DNA of 33,530 bases from Pigoraptor chileana (GCA_943704495.1 CALSCR010004404.1:1-33530); one strand, 5' to 3'. Positions 16,131-25,044 are shown, counted from the stretch's first letter. Numbers and translations: made by a program. Notes: generated by a model from the letters alone, not told the origin.

Positions 16131-17000
16131 CTCCAAAACGTTTCGCGACAGGGTAGAATCATCTAGCAGTTCTCCAAAGACTTTTCGCGCAAGGACAAAA
16201 TGATCAAAAGATGATAGGCAGTCTCTCGTCCGTACTGAAAGAGCGCGCAAAGGGATCCTCATAAACGTTTTTTATAGGCAGTATGATCCCCGGACTCAGT
16301 ATCACGCTTTCGAAAAGGTTTTGTGCATGGGCAGTATGATTCTGCTCAACCGTTCGTCCTTTGACACTTTGTGGGCAGAGTACTTGTTGGTTCCGCTCAA
16401 CAGATCGCCCTTTAAGACGTTTTGGGGCAGACGTGTTGATTGTGTTGATTCCTCTCAACAGATCGCTATTTGATACTTTTGTGGCAGAGGACGTGTTTAT
16501 TGCTTACCAGATCGCCCTTTGAGAAGACGTTTTGGAGCAGACCTGTTGATTCTGCTCAACCGCTCGCCATTTGAGCTGTTTATGGGCAGAGGACGTGTTG
16601 ATTCCTCTCAATCGATTGTCGTTTGAGACTTTTGTGGGCAGCGTACGTGTTGGTTCAGCTCTACATGATCGCCCTGTGAGACTTTTGTGGGCAGAGGACG
16701 CGTACGTGTTGATTCCGCTCAATCGATTGTCGTTGAGACTTTTGTGGACGGAGAACGGGTGATTCCGCCCAACGTGGACTGCCCTCTTAACCGTTTGGGG
16801 AAGACGGGTTGATTCCGCCCAACGGGATTGCCCTCTTAACCGTTTGGGTTGCGGGAAGACGGGAAGACGGGTTTATTCCACCCAACGTTATTGCCTCTTA
16901 GCCGTTTGGGCAGAGAGGACGTGTAAGTTCCAGAGCACGCGAAGCACGTCATTCCAGAGCATTGTAATTCACAATCGAGCACTTTACGCAAAGCACGCGA
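16131..17000. repeat. Degenerate tandem repeats, TTGATTCCGCTCAAC / CCGTTTGGGCAGA units
   Basis: About a dozen imperfect units of roughly 60 bases built from CGTTTTGGGGCAGA, CGTGTTGATTCCGCTCAAC and GATCGCCCTTTGAGAC. The right half (16770-16920) matches in inverted orientation the block at 1935-2055. No gene is supported. Confidence 0.75.
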
Positions 17001-17301
17001 TTATAATTTGCATGGATTGCGACGCTTTTTTCCAAACTGACGCCGACTGGGACGCATTTTTTGCACACCGACGCCGACTCAGTTCCCAACGTACACCAGT
17101 GCCAGCCGTTTGCAAATTGGCACACTGCATGGGTGGCGCGCATACTTTTTCAGCGGTGCACTATGTGCTGTTGCGGTCACCTACACTGTTTCGGTCTACA
17201 CTGTGGTGGTTAACTTCACTGTCGTGCGGGGGCTAAACCCTGCTGGGAAAAATGAAAGACGCGGTATACATTTAAAAATCCGTATGGAAGAGTAGATACA
17301 C
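17001..17301. other. Upstream region of the ATG9-like gene
   Basis: Only short frames. Contains a family B copy at 17225-17243 (GCGGGGGCTAAACCCTGC) and then an AT-rich leader (CATTTAAAAATCCG) about 25 bases before the ATG at 17302. Confidence 0.5.
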
Positions 17302-18921
17302 ATGTCATACCAGCTTCTGTTAGGTCATGACGGTAGACGCACATTACGAGAAAGCGTAAAGCTCATGCCATTCATTTATGATTTGCACATGTCGGGTGGC
17401 ATTTTGTGCGTTGCGATTGAAGAGGCAGTCGGCGTTACATCTTCTTGTTTGATGACCCTTTTTCTGGTGTTGGTTTCCAAGTGGGATGTGGCCGAACGCA
17501 AATGGCAGGAGCCGTCCTGGCTCACTTTCTTGTTTTTTGTGAGCGGCCTTGCGTGCTTGTTTCAGATTATGTCTCGTGGATTCGTTCGTTTGCGCGGGTG
17601 TTGGAAGGCTCATTCGGCCCATGACACCACTTCGCCTACGTGGGAAGCACTTGTCTCGAGTCTGGGGATGGGAGCGGATGAAGCAGCCAACGTCGTCATG
17701 CGGTACGAAAACTACTTAATTGGCGCCACGCACTGGTGCATGGTGCGGCCGACTGTTCGCGGATCCATTGTCTGGCCAGCATCGCTCTCTACCAGCCTTC
17801 TCACTGCAGTTGGTCACGTGATTCAACACTTGGATGGTAGTGCGTTCAGGGCAGACGGCATTGATCCCGCTGTAGTCAAACATGCAGTTGGCGAGCTGCA
17901 GCGCCAAATGAAGAAACAGGCCTGGCTCCAAGTGGCAGCCGCCCCATTCACCCTCCTGATCGCCCTCATGGACTATAGCTTTCGGCACGTCCCTGAACTT
18001 AGAGGCACTGGGTCTGCGGATATATTTGGAAGCGATTTCACACAGTACGGACGCTGGAAGCTTCGCGAGTTTAACGAGCTCAACCACAACTTCGAAAACA
18101 GACTGCTGAGGGCAAAAGAATCAGCAAGTGTGATGACGTCCAGACAAACAGGACGACTCTTTGTTGTTCTCGCGAGTTCCGCCGCGTACATACTTGGATC
18201 CGTCCTGGTGACCCTCATGGTCATGAGCGTTTTTGAAAATGGTCTCTTGCAACAAGATGATTTCTTGTTTGGTCGCAACATTATCTGGTACATTGGTGTG
18301 ATTGGACTGATCGTGGGGGGCATAAAGGCTTGCTTGCCGACGAACGACGGAACTCAGACTTCAAAGTGGGAGGCCAAGTTTGCACAGGAAGTCCATGATT
18401 TGTCGGCAAAGGACAACCTTGGCGCGCTGTACCAGAGCAAAGTTCGCCTGTTTCTGGTTGAACTGTTTGGTGTGCTTTACACCCCTTGGTTTGTGTTGAC
18501 GCAACTGGTAAAGGAACCACTGGCAACATCTATATGCGAATTTTGCGTGTATCACACCACACAGCACGAACGACTTGGCCCACTGAACAAGCTGGGATTG
18601 TTCAAGAATGTATTAGAGGAGCAGGCGATGAACTGCGTGGACATCAAACTGGAGAGATCCATGGTCAACTTTGGGGACAATCATCCAGAGTGGAAGAGGA
18701 AGTCGGCACTGCACATGAACAAGCCGCTGTCGGACATTATGGCGGGTGCGGGTGGGCGCGGGGGTGCTGATGGAGGTGGGGATGGGCGTTCCGGCAATTC
18801 CAGTTCGTCAGAAACGTTGTTTGAGTCTCAAGTGGATCATCACCTGATAGAATTGATTGAGCTGCAAATGCCAACCGGCGAATACGAGACCGAACAAATA
18901 AACACAAATGAAGCCCAATAG
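17302..18921 (+). CDS. ATG9-like: Autophagy protein ATG9 homologue (membrane scramblase family)
   Basis: 539 aa, shorter than most eukaryotic ATG9 but covering the core. Family marks in order: hydrophobic helices near 31-58 and 72-92; TWEALVSS then RYENYLIG (134-141), the ATG9 R.(D/Q)NY(L/M) segment; a helix near 210-223; RWKLREFNELNHNFENRL (251-268), the best-known ATG9 signature (ARWKFREFNEL-H-FE-RL); helices near 284-310 and 327-344; FLVELFGVLYTPWFVL (383-398), matching the E-L-S-P-TP helix; and a C-terminal C-D-x-HPEWK region. Known ATG9 is a trimeric phospholipid scramblase on vesicles that feed autophagosome growth. After residue 482 a Gly/Ser-rich tail follows. Downstream neighbours are lipid-related genes. 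I call it from motif order; a profile search would settle it. Confidence 0.85.
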   Translation: MSYQLLLGHDGRRTLRESVKLMPFIYDLHMSGGILCVAIEEAVGVTSSCLMTLFLVLVSKWDVAERKWQEPSWLTFLFFVSGLACLFQIMSRGFVRLRGCWKAHSAHDTTSPTWEALVSSLGMGADEAANVVMRYENYLIGATHWCMVRPTVRGSIVWPASLSTSLLTAVGHVIQHLDGSAFRADGIDPAVVKHAVGELQRQMKKQAWLQVAAAPFTLLIALMDYSFRHVPELRGTGSADIFGSDFTQYGRWKLREFNELNHNFENRLLRAKESASVMTSRQTGRLFVVLASSAAYILGSVLVTLMVMSVFENGLLQQDDFLFGRNIIWYIGVIGLIVGGIKACLPTNDGTQTSKWEAKFAQEVHDLSAKDNLGALYQSKVRLFLVELFGVLYTPWFVLTQLVKEPLATSICEFCVYHTTQHERLGPLNKLGLFKNVLEEQAMNCVDIKLERSMVNFGDNHPEWKRKSALHMNKPLSDIMAGAGGRGGADGGGDGRSGNSSSSETLFESQVDHHLIELIELQMPTGEYETEQINTNEAQ

Positions 18922-18932
18922 AAGACGCCCTT

Positions 18933-18957
18933 ACAAATGTGGCCGTTCAGAATTTGT
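18933..18957. terminator. Small inverted repeat after the ATG9-like gene
   Basis: ACAAAT and ATTTGT, a 6-bp AT-rich stem with a 13-base loop, 12 bases past the stop. Weak candidate for a transcript end. Confidence 0.3.
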
Positions 18958-19013
18958 TTAAATAACTGCGTGCTTCCAAAAAAATTGTGTTTTACTGATA
19001 TTAAATCACTAAA

Positions 19014-20021
19014 ATGAGGTTTGTTGAGAAGATCGAAGAGGTTTTGTCGCGCAAGATAACTTGCACCGCGTCTGTTAACACAGACTCGTTTGGGGTATCT
19101 GCAAAGTACATATTGACTGGCGATTCAAAGATGTTTGCCAAGGTAATGCGCGACGACATGGAAATTCGTGCATATGATCATCTGGGTTTGTTGATGATGA
19201 ATGCCAGCGTCAATTGGCCTATTCGGATTCCAAAATGTCTGCTTGTGTATGAGCTTGCAGAACACGTCTTGGTGTTGGAATATATCGATGGAAGGCCACT
19301 CGAGGATGACGATATTCTTGAGGCAGTTAACAGATTGGGCCAGTTTTCCGCACTAATGCTACAGTTGCGCTGTACGCCTGCACATTTTAACAGATCCAAA
19401 CACGATCCCGACTTGATTTTGGAACAGTTGCCACAGTGCGTTGCTGCAGCATTACGCCAGAGATGGGAAGCCTGCAAGCAAACACCTATGATTTTTAGTC
19501 ATTTGGACGCGCGTCGGGGCAACATGATGCGCGACACTGATGGCAACGTTGTCCTTTACGATTTCGAACTGGTGGGGTTTGCTCCAGTGGGCGCCATGGT
19601 CGCGCCACTGATTTCACATGATCTCTACTTGTTGTCCAGAAATATACAATCGCACGAGGAATACGTTGAGTACGCAAATTCAGTTATTGATTCTTTTGTC
19701 GCAGGATTCGAGCTGATAAATCGCGAAAGTGACAGGGAAATGATCAAGGAAACTATCCTTGTGTACACCTTGATTCTGTCGGCGAGGTTCTTATTTTTAT
19801 TTCCAGGAACAGATGCCATGCGATACGTTGAGCAGCTTACTGGGAAGAGTGAAGACTACATTATAACAGTTTGGGAACGGTGCAAGGAGATTCAAAAGGG
19901 GGGTTGCGTCCCCCCTACCGACGCAAATGGTAGTTGCGTTCCCCCTACCGACAAAGGGGAGTTGCGTCCCCCCTGCCGACGCAACAGGGTAGTTGCGTCC
20001 CCCCTACCGACGCTAACATAG
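19014..20021 (+). CDS. Choline/aminoglycoside-kinase-like phosphotransferase (paralogue 1)
   Basis: 335 aa. The APH/choline kinase fold is visible: FAKVMRDDMEIRAYDHL (lysine K43 and acidic E51), LVLEYIDGRPL hinge (86-95), catalytic HLDARRGN (163-170, HxDxxxxN) and DFELVG (183-188) in place of DFG. The block DFELVGFAPVGA is repeated in the second copy at 22105. Substrate cannot be read; choline, ethanolamine or another small alcohol are family precedents. The start follows an AT-rich leader (TGATATTAAATCAC). The last 40 residues (CVPPTDANGSCVPPTD) are encoded by family D hairpins, so the natural C-terminus has been overrun. Same strand as ATG9 and INO1. Confidence 0.85.
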   Translation: MRFVEKIEEVLSRKITCTASVNTDSFGVSAKYILTGDSKMFAKVMRDDMEIRAYDHLGLLMMNASVNWPIRIPKCLLVYELAEHVLVLEYIDGRPLEDDDILEAVNRLGQFSALMLQLRCTPAHFNRSKHDPDLILEQLPQCVAAALRQRWEACKQTPMIFSHLDARRGNMMRDTDGNVVLYDFELVGFAPVGAMVAPLISHDLYLLSRNIQSHEEYVEYANSVIDSFVAGFELINRESDREMIKETILVYTLILSARFLFLFPGTDAMRYVEQLTGKSEDYIITVWERCKEIQKGGCVPPTDANGSCVPPTDKGELRPPCRRNRVVASPLPTLT

Positions 20022-20027
20022 GGGTCG
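19898..20027. repeat. Family D hairpins at the end of phosphotransferase 1
   Basis: Four imperfect units of GTTGCGTCCCCCCTACCGAC. The first contains GGGGGG, TTGCGT, CCCCCC, a perfect 6-bp stem; others pair GGTAG with CTACC. They supply the last codons and the stop region of the gene. Confidence 0.85.
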
Positions 20028-20145
20028 CGTTGGGGATGCGGTTGGGCTGATGGGGTGTGTTGGGGTGTGTTTAGCAAAGGGGTGGGTGGGTGCCGACTGG
20101 CAGCGTAAAAATTCAATTAACGGATCATTATTTTTTCTCCTTCTT

Positions 20146-20156
20146 GATATATAATC
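20146..20156 (+). promoter_or_regulatory. TATA-like element of INO1
   Basis: GATATATAATC ends five bases before the ATG, within an AT-rich leader starting at 20106. Inferred promoter, comparable with the leaders at 1783 and 18996. Confidence 0.45.
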
Positions 20157-20160
20157 GAAA

Positions 20161-21729
20161 ATGCTAAATCGTGTCTATAGGGCCAAGGAAACCACAGTGA
20201 GGCGCACGTTCTCTCACCGCATTCCGGTGTTTGGTGAGGATGGCGGGGATCTCACGTACGAGGGAGAAAAGGATGTCACCTACAACTTTATTACCGACGG
20301 GATGTGGGACAAGCGGGTTGGTTGCATGCTGGTCGGTTTGGGAGGCAACAACGGTTCGACTTTTGTTGGCACTCTGTTGGCAAACAATATGCAGGCATCT
20401 GGCGTGGACATGTCTTGGCACACGCGTACCGGAGTTCAGAAGCCGACGTTCCTTGGCTCAGTGACGCAGGCGTCCACTGTGTATTTGGGCGAACACGACA
20501 ATCAGCCCATTCATGTTCCATTTTCGGGAATTGTGCCGATGTGTGATCCTCACCAGCTTGTAATCGACGGGTGGGATATTTCCAACACGGATCTTGCAGC
20601 TGCAATGGCTCGTTCGCAAGTGTTGGAGCCCGAGCTGCAAGCCAAGCTGGCGCCGTACATGAGCAAGATTGTTCCCAGGCCTGCTGTGGTTTATCCAGAG
20701 TTTATTGCAAGCAATCAGGCGGACAGGGCAAACAACGTGATTACTGGCACCTCGTCCAAGTGGGAAGACGTGGAGAGAATCCGGGCAGACATTCGTGACT
20801 TTAAGCAACGTGAGCAGTTGGACAAGGTGATTGTTCTGTGGACTGCCAATACGGAACGGTTTGCCAACATCGTTTCTGGGGTAAACACCACGTGGGAAGA
20901 GTTGGAAAGTGCGCTGCGGGCAAGCAGCCCCGAGATTTCAGCATCCACCGTCTATGCAGTGGCCAGCATTCTCGAGGGGTGTCCGTTTATTAATGGAAGC
21001 CCGCAGAACACGTTTGTTCCCGCAGTCATTGATCTTGTCGAGTCGTTGTATGAACGCAAGCTGAAGGGCGACGCGACGGTCGGTCACGTGTTCATTGCAG
21101 GTGACGACTTTAAGACTGGCCAGACGAAGTTGAAGTCGGTGTTGGTTGAATATCTCGTGTCGGCGGGCATTAAGCCGACGTCCATTGTATCTTACAACCA
21201 TTTGGGAAACAACGACGGATTGAATTTGGCGGAGCCTCTCCAATTTCATTCCAAGGAGATTTCCAAGAGCAACGTGGTGGATGACATGGTGGCTTCGAAC
21301 CGGCTGATATACAAGCTCGGGGAACATCCAGATCACGTCGTGGTGATCAAGTACGTGCCGTCTGTTGGTGACAGCAAGCGCGCAATGGACGAATACGTTT
21401 CGGAAATTTGTATGAACGGAAAGCAGACGTTCGCCATTCATAACACGTGCGAAGATTCCCTGCTGGCGACCCCAATCATGCTCGACCTCGTGATCCTGGC
21501 GGAACTGTTTACGCGCGTCCGGTACAACACTGAAAGCGACGATGCTGCCCTCGTCCAGTTCCATCCAGTGCTGAATCTCCTCTCTTACTGGCTCAAGGCA
21601 CCCGTCGTGCCAAAGGGAACCCCTGTCGTAAATGCTCTCAATCGACAGAGGCAAGCGTTGGAAAACTTCCTCAAAATGCTGGCGGGAGTGCCCACAGATG
21701 CGGGGTTTCGCCCCCGCGCGACGATGTAA
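20161..21729 (+). CDS. INO1: Inositol-3-phosphate synthase
   Basis: 522 aa, full length for the eukaryotic family. Converts glucose 6-phosphate to 1D-myo-inositol 3-phosphate using NAD, the first step to inositol and phosphoinositides, in the cytosol. Hallmarks: GLGGNNGS (59-66, NAD loop), NGSPQNTFVP (278-287), GDDFKTGQTK (314-323), SYNHLGNNDGLNL (344-356), VGDSKRAMDEY (402-412) and HNTCEDSLLA (427-436). The start follows TGATATATAATCGAAA directly. The usual C-terminal end is replaced by DAGFRPRAT, encoded by a family B hairpin. Flanked by two phosphotransferase paralogues, which suggests a shared small-molecule or lipid-head-group pathway. Confidence 0.97.
   Translation: MLNRVYRAKETTVRRTFSHRIPVFGEDGGDLTYEGEKDVTYNFITDGMWDKRVGCMLVGLGGNNGSTFVGTLLANNMQASGVDMSWHTRTGVQKPTFLGSVTQASTVYLGEHDNQPIHVPFSGIVPMCDPHQLVIDGWDISNTDLAAAMARSQVLEPELQAKLAPYMSKIVPRPAVVYPEFIASNQADRANNVITGTSSKWEDVERIRADIRDFKQREQLDKVIVLWTANTERFANIVSGVNTTWEELESALRASSPEISASTVYAVASILEGCPFINGSPQNTFVPAVIDLVESLYERKLKGDATVGHVFIAGDDFKTGQTKLKSVLVEYLVSAGIKPTSIVSYNHLGNNDGLNLAEPLQFHSKEISKSNVVDDMVASNRLIYKLGEHPDHVVVIKYVPSVGDSKRAMDEYVSEICMNGKQTFAIHNTCEDSLLATPIMLDLVILAELFTRVRYNTESDDAALVQFHPVLNLLSYWLKAPVVPKGTPVVNALNRQRQALENFLKMLAGVPTDAGFRPRATM
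21700..21717. repeat. Family B palindrome at the end of INO1
   Basis: GCGGGGTTTCGCCCCCGC, 6-bp GC stem, translated as AGFRPR four codons before the stop. Confidence 0.85.
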
Positions 21730-21778
21730 AGTTTCGGTTTAACGCAACGTTTCTAACTATAAGTTGTTGAACTAGCGT

Positions 21779-22130
21779 TATACAAGAAGAGAGGCAAGTC
21801 GTTATTCAAGAACGACAAGCATTGCAGAGACAAGTCGTTATTCAAGAACGACAAGTCGTTATTAAGGAGAGACAAGTCGTTATTAAGGAGAGACAAGTCG
21901 TTATTAAATGGAGACAAGTCGTTATTAAATGGAGACAAGTCGTCATTCAAGAAAGACAAGTCGTTGAAGGGAGCCAAGTCGGTACCAAAGGAAGACAAGT
22001 CGTTACTAAAGGAAGACAAGTCGTTACTAAAAGGAAGACAAGTGTTAGTAAAGGAAGACAAGTCGTTGAAGGAAGACAAGTCGTTATTAAAGGAAGACAA
22101 GTCGTTATAGGAAGACAAGTTGTGAGAATG
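21779..22130. repeat. Tandem repeat, AGACAAGTCGTTATTAAAGG unit
   Basis: About sixteen imperfect units of 17-24 bases between convergent INO1 and phosphotransferase 2. Open frames through it on both strands are repeat artefacts. The last units overlap the 3' end of the minus-strand gene. Confidence 0.9.
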
Positions 22131-23082
22131 AAGACTGTTGTGCGGGGGCGGAACCCTGCAGGAGTCGCCACAGGCATTCCCATGCTTGCTTGACTTGCGA
22201 TGGCGTGCGTCCGCTGACTCTTGCAACTTGTTTCAGTCGCCGCTCGTCGTTTTGCCAAAAGGCGTGAAAACGGAGCATGAAAATAAAAACGTACAACTCA
22301 AATGCAAGTCGTACGTTGCCAATGTCATATGTGGTTTCTCCTAACCCTTTCACAAAGGCGTCAAACACGACAGTTTTGTAATTGTTTAAGTCGTCTATGG
22401 ATGTGCACTCAACATTCAGCAAATAGATTTCATGAGTCACCAGTTTGACTGGGTATGCGCCGACTGGAGCCATGCCTACCAATTCGAAGTCAAACAGCAT
22501 GATGGAATCGTTATCAACCAAAATATTGGCGCGGCGTGCGTCCATGTGTGTGGGAATCATTGGGAGTGTCTTTTCAATATCCGTAACGGCTTTGGCAATC
22601 ATTGGCCAGTTGGGAAAGTGTTGCTCGCCGAATTTTTGTAGTGGTGGCAATACGTTGATCATGTCATGGGGACCGCCCCGATCAGAGAACACAGGTGGGT
22701 AACTGTCATCGCCACAAAAACTGGCCGTTAATTCCCCAAGGCGCATTGATGCGAGTTGCGTGTGCTGAATAGTCCAGTTGCTGGGAGTGGGATATGGTAG
22801 AATGTCAATCCACTCAAACGCCAAAACACCGCCCGTGTGAGTTTCATGTAAAAAGATAGGTCGTAGCGGTGTAACTGTCGTTGGGAAACGGTCAAAAAAC
22901 GAGTCACACTGAAACACGGCGATCTCCAAATTGTTCGGCACAACCTTGACAAAATAAGTGGATTGCACCGTGCACTTGTAGATGAGACTCGTGCTCATGC
23001 TGTTGGACAAGTCCAGTGGTTCAATCAACGCATTCTGTCCAAAGTGTTCTCGAATGATTTTGGTTATAGCAGTGTCTAACAT
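22105..23082 (-). CDS. Choline/aminoglycoside-kinase-like phosphotransferase (paralogue 2)
   Basis: 325 aa from ATG 23082. The frame is open to 23160, but that part would overlap the next gene's 3' end and cover the AT-rich leader TTTTTTTTATTACAAG, so I take the later start. YFVKVVPNNLEIAVF (K52), FEWIDILPY hinge, catalytic HMDARRAN (179-186) and FDFELVGMAPVGAY (197-210) match paralogue 1 closely at the active site while the rest diverges, so this is an old duplication. The C-terminal tail (QGSAPAQQSSFSQLVF) is encoded by a family B palindrome and the adjacent tandem repeat. Converges with INO1; same strand as the transporter behind it. Confidence 0.82.
   Translation of the reverse strand: MLDTAITKIIREHFGQNALIEPLDLSNSMSTSLIYKCTVQSTYFVKVVPNNLEIAVFQCDSFFDRFPTTVTPLRPIFLHETHTGGVLAFEWIDILPYPTPSNWTIQHTQLASMRLGELTASFCGDDSYPPVFSDRGGPHDMINVLPPLQKFGEQHFPNWPMIAKAVTDIEKTLPMIPTHMDARRANILVDNDSIMLFDFELVGMAPVGAYPVKLVTHEIYLLNVECTSIDDLNNYKTVVFDAFVKGLGETTYDIGNVRLAFELYVFIFMLRFHAFWQNDERRLKQVARVSGRTPSQVKQAWECLWRLLQGSAPAQQSSFSQLVFL
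22142..22159. repeat. Family B palindrome at the end of phosphotransferase 2
   Basis: GCGGGGGCGGAACCCTGC, an imperfect GC stem, read as LQGSAPA on the minus strand. Confidence 0.75.
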
Positions 23083-23143
23083 TTTCTTGCATACTTTCTT
23101 GTAATAAAAAAAATTGCAAGTTAAAAACTCCGTGGCAATCCGC

Positions 23144-24100
23144 TCAAGGGATGATTCCAAAGGTGAGCGAGGACAGGGTTATAAGAATAATGGAAAGAAT
23201 CATTGGAACGGAGAAGCTCTCGCTTTCAAACCACAGCTCACACAATGCCGTCACAATGATAGAAAATGCCGACACTACCGATCTAAAGACCACGCCATAC
23301 TGCTTGCTCACTACATTCGACATGATGTTATTGAGGGTCGTAATAAAAATAAGGGACACTGAAAATGCATTGAACGAACCAAACCACGGAATTGGCGTAA
23401 CGAGCGACATGACCGGTGTAACTGTCAGGTACGCTAGAAAGAGAATGGCCCCAGATGAGAACGACGAACAAAACAGTTGAATCATGGGATTGCTTGAAAG
23501 TCTATCAATGCCTTTTTGGGTGTATATTGCGGACAAACTCAGCGACATCACGTTAGCAAGTATAATGAGATGCTCGAGACTAATGTCGGGTACTGTTGGC
23601 ACACACAGGTTCATTGTCCAGATTGCGACGGCAAGTGTAATGCCGATCAAGCAAAGCCACTTTCCAGCAGAGATGCTTTTTTTGAGAATAATCACGGACA
23701 GGATCGCCGTTGTCAACAGTCGCAAGTTACTGAACACAGACGATCCTGTTCCGCCCAAGTAGATTGCGGCGAGGAAGCTGCAGTTGGTAGTTATTGCACC
23801 AAAAACGGATGCGAGAGTAAACAACCGCCAGTTCGTTTTCGAAATTTGCCACAATTCAGCAATGCCGGTTTTCTCTTCCTGGAAGCGCGAGCAAACCACA
23901 TAAGTCACTGCCATTGTCACAAGACGACTCAAGAACGAATTAAACAAAAAATTGTAGGCAATCGCACCATCGACTAATGCCTTCTTTTTCATGTAAGGAA
24001 GAATTCCTCCAGACACGACCCCCACACACAAATAGAAAGGACCATTAAATCGATTAATAAATCGCAAATTGTCAACAACCGGTTCAGGAACGTCTGACAT
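23144..24100 (-). CDS. Nucleotide-sugar-type transporter (SLC35 / DMT superfamily)
   Basis: 318 aa, almost wholly hydrophobic with about ten transmembrane helices, the normal size and count for the family. NLRLLTTAILSVIILKKSISAGKWLCLIGITLAVAI (reported here as two parts: NLRLLTTAILSV and KWLCLIGITLAVAI) is the SLC35A-like block where KxLTTAxxSVxxLxKxLxxxQW is typical. Carries nucleotide sugars across Golgi/ER membranes in eukaryotes; the substrate here is unknown. The gene overlaps the open frame upstream of phosphotransferase 2 and ends 61 bases before that gene's ATG, on the same strand. Confidence 0.8.
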   Translation of the reverse strand: MSDVPEPVVDNLRFINRFNGPFYLCVGVVSGGILPYMKKKALVDGAIAYNFLFNSFLSRLVTMAVTYVVCSRFQEEKTGIAELWQISKTNWRLFTLASVFGAITTNCSFLAAIYLGGTGSSVFSNLRLLTTAILSVIILKKSISAGKWLCLIGITLAVAIWTMNLCVPTVPDISLEHLIILANVMSLSLSAIYTQKGIDRLSSNPMIQLFCSSFSSGAILFLAYLTVTPVMSLVTPIPWFGSFNAFSVSLIFITTLNNIMSNVVSKQYGVVFRSVVSAFSIIVTALCELWFESESFSVPMILSIILITLSSLTFGIIP

Positions 24101-24106
24101 TTCCCT

Positions 24107-24120
24107 GCAATAATTATTGC
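24107..24120. promoter_or_regulatory. 14-base perfect palindrome before the transporter start
   Basis: GCAATAATTATTGC lies 6 bases upstream of the transporter ATG, with AT-rich TTTTTTTCTTATATTGG beyond it. It could be a dimer-binding operator or core promoter; inferred. Confidence 0.45.
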
Positions 24121-24136
24121 CAATATAAGAAAAAAA

Positions 24137-24164
24137 GAGCGTGTCCGCCGCTCACCACGGTTTT
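24137..24164. repeat. Family C palindrome upstream of the transporter
   Basis: GAGCGTGTCCGCCGCTCACC then ACGG, after an A-run. Stands without a recognised gene end next to it. The rest of 24165-24630 shows no gene I can support. Confidence 0.7.
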
Positions 24165-24630
24165 CAAGAGCATTCAAAGATTCTTCAACAAAACTGTAGA
24201 AACGCGGACAAACCATGCAAGTAAACAACCCGCTTTGGGAATTTTGTGCACCATAACAACCGATATGGGATTGATATTCCTTTGATTTCCTTTTTTAAAT
24301 TCACTTTTCCAAGAAATCTTCAACACCCAACACAACTGACATCGGATTGCAACAACAACCACTGTTTGCATTCGCACAGTACTGTATTTCTAGGACCCGA
24401 GGATTCCGTGAGCCTGCAAAGCAAACGGAACCGCTGACGGTAAAAAGCGCAGTGGCTGCGGAACTGACAAGTCTGCCGAGTGGGCGAACACTGCAAGGTA
24501 CGAGGGGTCACTGAGTGCCGTGAAACCGCCGGTGTTTTTAATCTGAGCGGATTGCCCCGCATGCCGGTCAATATGAAACAATTGTATATGAAACTAAACT
24601 GAAGTGGTACTACTTGCAGACGGTGAAACA

Positions 24631-25044
24631 ATGGCGGCAAAGATGCTCAGCCCGCAAGGAAAAGTCGTTGATGGGGCTGTCAACAATCCGAGACTTCGTG
24701 GCGGGAAGTCACACACGGTGTCGCATGACCATTTTGTGGCAACACGTGACCTGCTGGCCCAGCACATTGCCATGGCCGAATCCGTGAGCCAGATGAAGCG
24801 AATCATTGATGAGCACGCTGCACAACCCTCGAGTGTGCTCAACGGCTTTAATGCCTTCGAAGTCGTCTGGATGATCGTAGAGACTGTGTTTGCCGTTTTT
24901 GTGTCGTATGGTCTCGTTGATGAGTCGTCTCGAGTCTTTTCAACGATAAGCCTTTGTTTGCTGGTCGTCCACTATGGGTATCGAGTTTTTGCGCTCTGGT
25001 GGACATTCTTGCACAGGCCAAAGCGGATTGTTCGGTCTGATTAG
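24631..25044 (+). CDS. Small two-helix membrane protein
   Basis: 137 aa from ATG 24631 (MAAKMLSPQGK); an in-frame GTG lies nine codons earlier but the ATG is preferred. N-terminal 75 residues are hydrophilic and partly helical; FEVVWMIVETVFAVFVSYGL and STISLCLLVVHYGYRVFALW are likely membrane helices, with a basic tail (HRPKRIVRS). No family recognised. Its stop overlaps the stop of the convergent RING gene by a few bases. Confidence 0.6.
   Translation: MAAKMLSPQGKVVDGAVNNPRLRGGKSHTVSHDHFVATRDLLAQHIAMAESVSQMKRIIDEHAAQPSSVLNGFNAFEVVWMIVETVFAVFVSYGLVDESSRVFSTISLCLLVVHYGYRVFALWWTFLHRPKRIVRSD

Noticed and set aside
14940-16203. Long Cys/His-rich open frames on both strands
   Set aside because: They are the 18-base tandem repeat read in phase; same period on both strands, no start context, no domain.
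17302-18921. Bestrophin or generic channel
   Set aside because: The RWKLREFNEL and RYENYLIG blocks and their order fit ATG9; no bestrophin RFPT-type motif seen.
21753-22226. Asn/Ser/Leu and Gln/Val repeat proteins
   Set aside because: Low-complexity translation of the AGACAAGTCGTTATTAAAGG tandem; no protein evidence.
23083-23160. Longer N-terminus for phosphotransferase 2
   Set aside because: It would run through an AT-rich leader and overlap the transporter gene; the paralogue has no such extension.
24320-24640. Arg/Cys-rich frames on the minus strand and a possible structured RNA
   Set aside because: No tRNA-like arms or conserved motif could be found; frames look random.
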